A stretch of 64,000 bases of DNA from the NCBI GenBank assembly GCA_020975725.1, contig QXJR01000017.1, positions 497,001 to 561,000 of the forward strand, in the 5' to 3' direction. The number at the start of each line of letters is the position of its first letter. Positions within the stretch are counted from its first letter, which is position 1. The stretch is from Picocystis sp. L7 (lineage: Eukaryota; Chlorophyta; Picocystophyceae; Picocystales; Picocystaceae). A program made the translations under genes and the position numbers. The notes beneath the pieces were generated by a model. The model saw nothing but the letters and a program-made list of their open reading frames with translations. It searched no databases and had not been told where the DNA came from. Below, one piece after another: positions 50,201-62,200 of the stretch.

Positions 50201-53200
50201 ACCCCCAAACCACCACCCGAAGCGCCAGAGGAAGAAGACAAAACCTGACCAGAACCATCCACCAAAAGGCCACCCTCCTCCGCAAACTCCAAAAACATGC
50301 CAGGAATGGAGGAAGAGGAACGCTGCACGTTACGGAGGAAAGCATCCCAAACAAAAGGGACCGCAGCAAACTGACCGCCCCAACCCAAAGAAGAACAAGC
50401 GCGGGAACCCGCCTCCAACAACACACCCCGAAGCGCACCAAGGCCATCGTCCGCAGACAAAACCCCCATGCCCGTGCGCTCCACGCGAAGCGCCGTGCTG
50501 GAATCCTGGGTGGCCATGCCGCCCCCGGCCCATGCACCCCACTGAATGCTCACCTCCACCCCACCGCGCAAACGCTGGGCGTGGGCCCAAGCGTCCAATG
50601 CGGCGTTGGCCGCGCTGTAGTTCGACTGACCCGGGGAACCCAAAAGGGAAGCCACAGAAGAGAACAAGACTACCTGCGCAAATGCAGAACATTCAAGTGT
50701 CTTTTCCGATTGCCTCAGGATCAAGCCTGGACCTATACCCTCTCTGCAGGCACTCAATGACTTATCTGTATAATCACCAGTAAAATCCACAACAGATAGG
50801 AAAAACAAGGAACAAACTTGACTAGCATTTTGCACTCCATGAGTATGAAGCATATTATTGAACTCCATTTCATTGACAGAAGACACTGATGTAGCGCAGG
50901 CAGAGCCAAATGCAGGCTTAGAATACTCAGGACTTCCATGAGCAAAACATAAACTGCAGCAATCATGTTCAACTAACCATGTCCCAATAAGGGACCTCAT
51001 AGCAGCAGTACCCCCAACTAAATACGTACCACCCCAAGGAACCAACACCGAACTGCAAGGAGAACGAACCACCACCTTGCCCACATGCTCTATCTGGGAC
51101 ATCTGACGCAAGGCAGAGCTGGTCGAACCCATGCCATGGACGATGTGGGTCAAGGCCTGGACCAAACCAAGGCAGCAAGCGCGAGACAAGCTGCAAAGAG
51201 CGTCCCCTACCACGCGAGGGGGAAGAAAGTCAACCGCAACCAAACCGTAGCTCACGTCAACACGCTCCATCGAACAAGCCGCCACGCTCCACACGTCGCG
51301 CTTGCCAATCTCCACAAAACGACCGCAAGGGACAAGGCAAGACAGAGAAGCACCCACCAGGCCCGTAGACGTAAGGGAGTTCAAAACCAAACCAACGCCA
51401 CCCAATTGGCTGAAGGAATCCACAAAACGAGTGTCGCGAGAACTGCAAACGCCAACGGAACCCAAACCACGAAGCAAAGCGCGCTTCGTGGGCTGGCCCG
51501 CCGTAGAAAACGCACGGGCACCAAACGAGGGGACCAACTGAAGGGCAGCAAGACCCACGCCACCAGAAGCGGCATGGACCAACACGCCGTCCATAGGCAA
51601 CATGCCACAAGAGCGACGAAGAGACATGTCCACCGTCACAAACACAGTGGGCATGGTGGCCGCCTCCTCAAACGTCATACCCAAGGGCATGGGGGCAAGG
51701 CTCTCGCGCCAAGCCACGCTGTGCGTGCCAAGGCAACCCGAAGAGAGACCAAACACGGACTCGCCCACAGAGTGGAAACCGCCGCCAGAGGAACGGACGC
51801 AGGAACAGTCCCCACCGGGAGGACCCGGATCCCCAGGATACATGCCCAAAACGTTCAACACGTCACGGAAGTTCAAACCGACAGCCATCACGCGCACGCG
51901 CAAAGAACCCAACGGGGAAGCCTCCAGCGGGAGAGGACGAAGGCTGCCCAAAGAACCACGAGGAACCGGGAACAAGCGGAACTCGTCCGGGAAACTGTGG
52001 GCGGCACTCGGATGCAATCTTGCAATGGAATGTGTAGACGCTATGTCAAGGACGCCATAAAGACCGAGACTGCTTGCTGAAGGATCTAGGGAGCCAACGT
52101 TCATAGCTGGATTGCTTGGGTGCGTTTGCAACACCTGAGCAACTGTGGATGCATTCTCTTGGGCGAACGCTCGCAGCGCTCCCAAGAGTGCTGGCCCCAC
52201 CGTCTCATATAGAGATGCCACGCAGCTACCCCAAGGGTTGGCTACATCTAATCGTGCTCTAAACCAAATAGCGTCTGGGGCTTCATGCAACACGCCAAAC
52301 AAGGCAGATAAGGCAAGGGCACGACAAGGCTGGGCTTGCCAATCATCGCCCAAGCTCTGAGTGCTTCTATTGAGATCAACCGGAACATCCACTAACCATT
52401 TGAGCTCATAAAGACAAGAGGTGTCTGCACAGACCGTGACTTCCCCAGCGGCTGTAGTCCCGCGAGGGGCACCCATGGACTTTGCCCGAAGTCCAGTAAC
52501 GTGTACGAACGGTTCCTTTCCTCTCCTCCACAATGCAAAGTCTGTCAGAAGCTCCCCAGACGCGCTACCCTCTGGGTTTGGTGTACACGCAACAACAACA
52601 TCATCTAAAGGAGCTAGTGCAACGTGACAGGCAACTCCGGCAAAGCCTGTCGGGACAAGGGACTGCCGAGATGCCCCGCTTTCCAAGAGAAGCTGTCCAG
52701 ACTGGAGAGCACAGTCCAGAACTGCGGGGTGCATGCGGAAACCCCATCCTCCATGCTCCCCAACCACTTCAATGCGACCGCTGGCCAACGCAAAATCACA
52801 CGCCATTCTGCCCAAAACACACCAAAGGGAACGCAAGGCAGGGGTGGGAGGACCAACGCCGCTTGACCCTCCACGCCACAACGAGGAATAGGAACCGGAG
52901 AGGTGGGAAGCCCATGAACCGGAACGAGAGCCAGACTGAACCACCGCAAAGCCCAAAGGCAAATCCAAACGAACGCGCACAGGAGGACATTCCAAAGCAC
53001 CCGAAGGAAGGACCAACGGAGAAGGAATCGAAGCATCCGTGAAAGCAAGGCTGCAAGATGCATCCTCTCGATCCCAAAGCATGGGTCCCACGCAAGAGAC
53101 CAACTCCAAGTACCCGGCACCAGGGAATATTGCCTTGTCCTGCACGCGGTGGTCCCAAACGAACGAACCGCCTGCCACCCCAAGGCAAACCTCAACGGCA

Positions 53201-56200
53201 TGGAACCGACCAACATCCAAGGGGATGCTGCGTGAAACCAGAACGTGGGAACGCGGACAGACCCAGTGCCTCTCTCGCTGCCACAAACGCAAACGGGAAA
53301 CCTCGCCCGTGCGGCGGGACGGGAAACCCTCCCCGCTGGCAAGCAAGGCGTGAGCGTTGGTGCCCTGGAAGGCAAACGAACTCACCCCACAAACATGCAT
53401 GCGCTGCTCCAAATCCCCCCCCGTGGGACCGGCCTGACGACCAAGCAGGGTGGAACCACCCGCACGACCCGCTCCAACCACGCCCACAAGGGCGGAAGAC
53501 ACGTGTGGGTTCACCTGGCGCAAGTGAAGGATGGGAAGGACGTCCTGGTGAGACAAACTGGCCCAGGCCTTGGCCAGACCCATCACACCAGCGGCAGGCT
53601 CCGTGTGACCCATGCTGGACTTGCCCGCAGAGAGAAGCAAGGGGGGGCGCTGCACCGAGGATGCAGAAAGAAGCACTGCACTCAGCGCACCCACCTCAAT
53701 GGGATCGCCCAAAGGAGTGCCTGTTCCATGCATCTGGACCTCGTTCACCTGGAAAGGACCAAGGCCTCCCAAACGCAATGCAGAACGAAGGGCATCCTGT
53801 TGGGCGGGGCCATTCGGAGCCGTCAAGGAACTGGAACGCCCGTCCTGGTTCACTGTCGTGCCACGAACAAAGAGAGAACAAAACGCGGGAATCTCGCTGG
53901 CCAGGTCCACACCTTCCAAAACAAGGCAACCACAAGCTTCACCCCGAACGTAACCGCTGGCACTGCCATCCAAGGTCTTGCAACGCCCGTCCAAGGAAAG
54001 CATTCCCGCACTGTTGAAACTGGCAGTGGTCTCCGGAACCAAGGTCAGGTTGACACCACTGGCGCAGGCAGCCAGGCAGTCGCCCGAGATGATGCTGCGA
54101 GCTGCAAAGTGAGCCCCGACCAAAGAAGAGGAACAAGCAGTGTCAATGCTTACCGCTGGCCCGCCCATGCCAAAAGTGTAGGACAGCCGCCCAGAGGCAA
54201 CGCTCAGGGTTCCACCCGTTGCGTTGTAACCAGAAACAGAGGAAACCATCTTCGATGTGACCTTGGCATAGTCCACAGATGACACACCCACAAAGACACC
54301 CGAGTGGCGCCTTGCAACTGAATGTGCCACAAGTGCCTCCAAAACAACTTCCAGAAGAAGTCGCTGCTGAGCGTCCATCAAAACAGCCTCAGCCGGCGAA
54401 ATTCCAAAACACGAGCCATCAAACACATCCTCGCGCGGCACAAAAGACCCAAACTGTGCTTGTCCTCCCAAAGTTCCGCTCAACGGAACCTCCAAGTCCC
54501 ACCGGCTCAGGGGCACTCTGGTGATGCGGTCGCCGCTGGAATGAACCAACCGACCCACACGGCCAAGGTGGGTGGACAAAGAAAGGGCGCCCACCGAACG
54601 AGACGGGAGCACGCCCACTGTACCGTCCACCGAATCAAACACAGCATCCGTGGGATTCGGCGCCTCCACGGCACCACCAACACTCTCCAGCAAAAAGCCA
54701 GCCATGGCCTGCACGGATGGGTAGTCAAACACCAACGTACTGGGAAGCTCGGTGCCCATCTTGCGCTCCACCGAGTTGCGGACCTCCACTGCACCCAAAG
54801 AGTCCAAACCGGCCGCCATCAGAGGCTCCTCCACACCCACATCCGCACCAAGCACCCCACGCACAGACTCCTGAACCTGAGACACAAGGTAGGCCAACTG
54901 CTCCTCCCGGGAAAGGCCAAACATCCAGGACGGGGACGGAGACGAAACCCCCAAACCACCACCCGAAGCGCCAGAGGAAGAAGACAAAACCTGACCAGAA
55001 CCATCCACCAAAAGGCCACCCTCCTCCGCAAACTCCAAAAACATGCCAGGAATGGAGGAAGAGGAACGCTGCACGTTACGGAGGAAAGCATCCCAAACAA
55101 AAGGGACCGCAGCAAACTGACCGCCCCAACCCAAAGAAGAACAAGCGCGGGAACCCGCCTCCAACAACACACCCCGAAGCGCACCAAGGCCATCGTCCGC
55201 AGACAAAACCCCCATGCCCGTGCGCTCCACGCGAAGCGCCGTGCTGGAATCCTGGGTGGCCATGCCGCCCCCGGCCCATGCACCCCACTGAACGCTCACC
55301 GCCACCCCACCGCGCAAACGCTGGGCGTGGGCCCAAGCGTCCAATGCGGCGTTGGCCGCGCTGTAGTTCGACTGACCCGGGGAACCCAAAAGGGAAGCCA
55401 CAGAAGAGAACAAAACGGAACTGCCCAAGGGAAAACCAACGCCAAAGGACTCCAACCACTGCATGGAAGACACCTTGGGACCAAACACGCCGCGGACCGT
55501 AGAAACCGTCTGGTTCGACACCGTGCAGTCCATCAACACACCGCCGGCGTGCATCAAACCCCAGAGGGGAGTCGAACCAAGCAAACCACCCCAAAGGGAA
55601 CGCAAACACTCCTCCGAGCTGGAAGCGTCCGCGCGAAGGGACTCCACCGCACCCCCCCAGCCCAGAACAGACAGGGAGGTCGAAGAAGAGACGCGACCCG
55701 TGCGACCCAGGAGCTGAACGCGAACCTGACCCTGCTCCACCAACCAACACGCGACCAAAGAACCCAAGGCGCCCGTGCCGCCCGTCAAGGACGTGCGACC
55801 CCAAGGAACCAACACCGAACTGCAAGGAGAACGAACCACCACCTTGCCCACGTGCTTCGCCTGGGACATCTGACGCAAGGCAGAGCTGGTCGAACCCATG
55901 CCATGGACGATGTGGGTCAAGGCCTGGACCAAACCAAGGCAGCAAGCGCGAGACAAGCTGCAAAGAGCGTCCCCTACCACGCGAGGGGGAAGAAAGTCAA
56001 CCGCAACCAAACCGTAGCTCACGTCAACACGCTCCATCGAACAAGCCGCCACGCTCCACACGTCGCGCTTGCCAATCTCCACAAAACGACCGCAAGGGAC
56101 AAGGCAAGACAGAGAAGCACCCACCAGGCCCGTAGACGTAAGGGAGTTCAAAACCAAACCAACGCCACCCAATTGGCTGAAGGAATCCACAAAACGAGTG

Positions 56201-59200
56201 TCGCGAGAACTGCAAACGCCAACGGAACCCAAACCACGAAGCAAAGCGCGCTTCGTGGGCTGGCCCGCCGTAGAAAACGCACGGGCACCAAACGAGGGGA
56301 CCAACTGAAGGGCAGCAAGACCCACGCCACCAGAAGCGGCATGGACCAACACGCCGTCCATAGGCAACATGCCACAAGAGCGACGAAGAGACATGTCCAC
56401 CGTCACAAAAACAGTGGGCATGGTGGCCGCCTCCTCAAACGTCATACCCAAGGGCATGGGAGCAAGGCTCTCGCGCCAAGCCACGCTGTGCGTGCCAAGG
56501 CAACCCGAAGAGAGACCAAACACGGACTCGCCCACCGAGTGGAAACCGCCGCCAGAGGAACGGACGCAGGAACAGTCCCCACCGGGAGGACCCGGATCCC
56601 CAGGATACATGCCCAAAACGTTCAACACGTCACGGAAGTTCAAACCGACTGCCATCACGCGCACGCGCAAAGAACCCAACGGGGAAGCCTCCAGCGGGAG
56701 AGGACGAAGGCTGCCCAAAGAACCACGAGGAACCGGGAACAAGCGGAACTCGTCCGGGAAACTGTGGGCGGCACTCGGAAGCAGATGTGTGGAAAAGGAC
56801 ACACTTGCCGTGTGAACACCACCGTACGGCGCAGAGGAGTCCAATGCCAAGGGACCCACAAAATGCCGTGTTGGAAGCACATTCATGGCACACGTTTGTG
56901 CCCCCTGAACGCTCAAGGGAGACAGCTCCTGGGTGGCACTGCGCAAGAGGCCCCATACCCCAGAAGACATGTCCGCGCAGCCTCCCATCGGACGCTCCAA
57001 TCCGTCCCAGGAACCCTCCCCAGTAGAAAGCCACATGCTCTGGAGACTGGCACGGACTAAACCCAGCATACCCATGCTCAGCCGACTGCCTGCCGTCGTG
57101 GCAGAGGAGGAGATTTCCAGGCCACGCTGAATCTTGGAGGAAGAAGCACCCAAGTCGCACAAGTCGCCTGCCGCGTTGCTTGCAGTTGCATGGGCATGCC
57201 ACGTCACGCTGTACAGGCAGTTGGATGATGCCTTGGCCACGGCAGGAGAAGACAAGGTGCGTGCGCCACCCATGGAGCGAGCCTCCAACCCACGCAGTGT
57301 GCTGATGGTACCCGACGAGCCAAACAAACAATAGTCCGTTGTGACCGCACGGCCTCCTTGCCCCCCGTCTGCATCCGGGAAGGCCGCAACGTCCACTGGC
57401 CCAACATCGCAAGGGGTAACACACACGTAGGCACGCAGGCCGTACGGGACCTTCGCCCCCCCCTCCTCTTCCATGCTGAGAGCTGCCACCGTCTGCAAAG
57501 AACAGTCCAGAACTGCGGGGTGCATGCGGAAACCCCATCCTCCATGCTCCCCAACCACTTCAATGCGACCGCTGGCCAACGCAAAATCACACGCCATTCT
57601 GCCCAAAACACACCAAAGGGAACGCAAGGCAGGGGTGGGAGGACCAACGCCGCTTGACCCTCCACGCCACAACGAGGAATAGGAACCGGAGAGGTGGGAA
57701 GCCCATGAACCGGAACGAGAGCCAGACTGAACCACCGCAAAGCCCAAAGGCAAATCCAAACGAACGCGCACAGGAGGACATTCCAAAGCACCCGAAGGAA
57801 GGACCAACGGAGAAGGAATCGAAGCATCCGTGAAAGCAAGGCTGCAAGATGCATCCTCTCGATCCCAAAGCATGGGTCCCACGCAAGAGACCAACTCCAA
57901 GTACCCGGCACCAGGGAATATTGCCTTGTCCTGCACGCGGTGGTCCCAAACGAACGAACCGCCTGCCACCCCAAGGCAAACCTCAACGGCATGGAACCGA
58001 CCAACATCCAAGGGGATGCTGCGTGAAACCAGAACGTGGGAACGCGGACAGACCCAGTGCCTCTCTCGCTGCCACAAACGCAAACGGGAAACCTCGCCCG
58101 TGCGGCGGGACGGGAAACCCTCCCCGCTGGCAAGCAAGGCGTGAGCGTTGGTGCCCTGGAAGGCAAACGAACTCACCCCACAAACATGCAAGCGCTGCTC
58201 CAAATCCCCCCCCGTGGGACCGGCCTGACGACCAAGCAGGGTGGAACCACCCGCACGACCCGCTCCAACCACGCCCACAAGGGCGGAAGACACGTGTGGG
58301 TTCACCTGGCGCAAGTGAAGGATGGGAAGGACGTCCTGGTGAGACAAACTGGCCCAGGCCTTGGCCAGACCCATCACACCAGCGGCAGGCTCCGTGTGAC
58401 CCATGCTGGACTTGCCCGCAGAGAGAAGCAAGGGGGGGCGCTGCACCGAGGATGCAGAAAGAAGCACTGCACTCAGCGCACCCACCTCAATGGGATCGCC
58501 CAAAGGAGTGCCTGTTCCATGCATCTGGACCTCGTTCACCTGGAAAGGACCAAGGCCTCCCAAACGCAATGCAGAACGAAGGGCATCCTGTTGGGCGGGG
58601 CCATTCGGAGCCGTCAAGGAACTGGAACGCCCGTCCTGGTTCACTGTCGTGCCACGAACAAAGAGAGAACAAAACGCGGGAATCTCGCTGGCCAGGTCCA
58701 CACCTTCCAAAACAAGGCAACCACAAGCTTCACCCCGAACGTAACCGCTGGCACTGCCATCCAAGGTCTTGCAACGCCCGTCCAAGGAAAGCATTCCCGC
58801 ACTGTTGAAACTGGCAGTGGTCTCCGGAACCAAGGTCAGGTTGACACCACTGGCGCAGGCAGCCAGGCAGTCGCCCGAGATGATGCTGCGAGCTGCAAAG
58901 TGAGCCCCGACCAAAGAAGAGGAACAAGCAGTGTCAATGCTTACCGCTGGCCCGCCCATGCCAAAAGTGTAGGACAGCCGCCCAGAGGCAACGCTCAGGG
59001 TTCCACCCGTTGCGTTGTAACCAGAAACAGAGGAAACCATCTTCGATGTGACCTTGGCATAGTCCACAGATGACACACCCACAAAGACACCCGAGTGGCG
59101 CCTTGCAACTGAATGTGCCACAAGTGCCTCCAAAACAACTTCCAGAAGAAGTCGCTGCTGAGCGTCCATCAAAACAGCCTCAGCCGGCGAAATTCCAAAA

Positions 59201-62200
59201 CACGAGCCATCAAACACATCCTCGCGCGGCACAAAAGACCCAAACTGTGCTTGTCCTCCCAAAGTTCCGCTCAACGGAACCTCCAAGTCCCACCGGCTCA
59301 GGGGCACTCTGGTGATGCGGTCGCCGCTGGAATGAACCAACCGACCCACACGGCCAAGGTGGGTGGACAAAGAAAGGGCGCCCACCGAACGAGACGGGAG
59401 CACGCCCACTGTACCGTCCACCGAATCAAACACAGCATCCGTGGGATTCGGCGCCTCCACGGCACCACCAACACTCTCCAGCAAAAAGCCAGCCATGGCC
59501 TGCACGGATGGGTAGTCAAACACCAACGTACTGGGAAGCTCGGTGCCCATCTTGCGCTCCACCGAGTTGCGGACCTCCACTGCACCCAAAGAGTCCAAAC
59601 CGGCCGCCATCAGAGGCTCCTCCACACCCACATCCGCACCAAGCACCCCACGCACAGACTCCTGAACCTGAGACACAAGGTAGGCCAACTGCTCCTCCCG
59701 GGAAAGGCCAAACATCCAGGACGGGGACGGAGACGAAACCCCCAAACCACCACCCGAAGCGCCAGAGGAAGAAGACAAAACCTGACCAGAACCATCCACC
59801 AAAAGGCCACCCTCCTCCGCAAACTCCAAAAACATGCCAGGAATGGAGGAAGAGGAACGCTGCACGTTACGGAGGAAAGCATCCCAAACAAAAGGGACCG
59901 CAGCAAACTGACCGCCCCAACCCAAAGAAGAACAAGCGCGGGAACCCGCCTCCAACAACACACCCCGAAGCGCACCAAGGCCATCGTCCGCAGACAAAAC
60001 CCCCATGCCCGTGCGCTCCACGCGAAGCGCCGTGCTGGAATCCTGGGTGGCCATGCCGCCCCCGGCCCATGCACCCCACTGAACGCTCACCGCCACCCCA
60101 CCGCGCAAACGCTGGGCGTGGGCCCAAGCGTCCAATGCGGCGTTGGCCGCGCTGTAGTTCGACTGACCCGGGGAACCCAAAAGGGAAGCCACAGAAGAGA
60201 ACAAAACGGAACTGCCCAAGGGAAAACCAACGCCAAAGGACTCCAACCACTGCATGGAAGACACCTTGGGACCAAACACGCCGCGGACCGTAGAAACCGT
60301 CTGGTTCGACACCGTGCAGTCCATCAACACACCGCCGGCGTGCATCAAACCCCAGAGGGGAGTCGAACCAAGCAAACCACCCCAAAGGGAACGCAAACAC
60401 TCCTCCGAGCTGGAAGCGTCCGCGCGAAGGGACTCCACCGCACCCCCCCAGCCCAGAACAGACAGGGAGGTCGAAGAAGAGACGCGACCCGTGCGACCCA
60501 GGAGCTGAACGCGAACCTGACCCTGCTCCACCAACCAACACGCGACCAAAGAACCCAAGGCGCCCGTGCCGCCCGTCAAGGACGTGCGACCCCAAGGAAC
60601 CAACACCGAACTGCAAGGAGAACGAACCACCACCTTGCCCACGTGCTTCGCCTGGGACATCTGACGCAAGGCAGAGCTGGTCGAACCCATGCCATGGACG
60701 ATGTGGGTCAAGGCCTGGACCAAACCAAGGCAGCAAGCGCGAGACAAGCTGCAAAGAGCGTCCCCTACCACGCGAGGGGGAAGAAAGTCAACCGCAACCA
60801 AACCGTAGCTCACGTCAACACGCTCCATCGAACAAGCCGCCACGCTCCACACGTCGCGCTTGCCAATCTCCACAAAACGACCGCAAGGGACAAGGCAAGA
60901 CAGAGAAGCACCCACCAGGCCCGTAGACGTAAGGGAGTTCAAAACCAAACCAACGCCACCCAATTGGCTGAAGGAATCCACAAAACGAGTGTCGCGAGAA
61001 CTGCAAACGCCAACGGAACCCAAACCACGAAGCAAAGCGCGCTTCGTGGGCTGGCCCGCCGTAGAAAACGCACGGGCACCAAACGAGGGGACCAACTGAA
61101 GGGCAGCAAGACCCACGCCACCAGAAGCGGCATGGACCAACACGCCGTCCATAGGCAACATGCCACAAGAGCGACGAAGAGACATGTCCACCGTCACAAA
61201 CACAGTGGGCATGGTGGCCGCCTCCTCAAACGTCATACCCAAGGGCATGGGAGCAAGGCTCTCGCGCCAAGCCACGCTGTGCGTGCCAAGGCAACCCGAA
61301 GAGAGACCAAACACGGACTCGCCCACAGAGTGGAAACCGCCGCCAGAGGAACGGATGCAGGAACAGTCCCCACCGGGAGGACCCGGATCCCCAGGATACA
61401 TGCCCAAAACGTTCAACACGTCACGGAAGTTCAAACCGACAGCCATCACGCGCACGCGCAAAGAACCCAACGGGGAAGCCTCCAGCGGGAGAGGACGAAG
61501 GCTGCCCAAAGAACCACGAGGAACCGGGAACAAGCGGAACTCGTCCGGGAAACTGTGGGCGGCACTCGGAAGCAGATGTGTGGAAAAGGACACACTTGCC
61601 GTGTGAACACCAGCGTACGGCGCAGAGGAGTCCAATGCCAAGGGACCCACAAAATGCCGTGTTGGAAGCACATTCATGGCACACGTTTGTGCCCCTTGAA
61701 CGCTCAAGGGAGACAGCTCCTGGGTGGCACTGCGCAAGAGGCCCCATACCCCAGAAGACATGTCCGCGCAGCCTCCCATCGGACGCTCCAATCCGTCCCA
61801 GGAACCCTCCCCAGTAGAAAGCCACATGCTCTGGAGACTGGCACGGACTAAACCCAGCATACCCATGCTCAGCCGACTGCCTGCCGTCGTGGCAGAGGAG
61901 GAGATTTCCAGGCCACGCTGAATCTTGGAGGAAGAAGCACCCAAGTCGCACAAGTCGCCTGCCGCGTTGCTTGCAGTTGCATGGGCATGCCACGTCACGC
62001 TGTACAGGCAGTTGGATGATGCCTTGGCCACGGCAGGAGAAGACAAGGTGCGTGCGCCACCCATGGAGCGAGCCTCCAACCCACGCAGTGTGCTGATGGT
62101 ACCCGACGAGCCAAACAAACAATAGTCCGTTGTGACCGCACGGCCTCCTTGCCCCCCGTCTGCATCCGGGAAGGCCGCAACGTCCACTGGCCCAACATCG

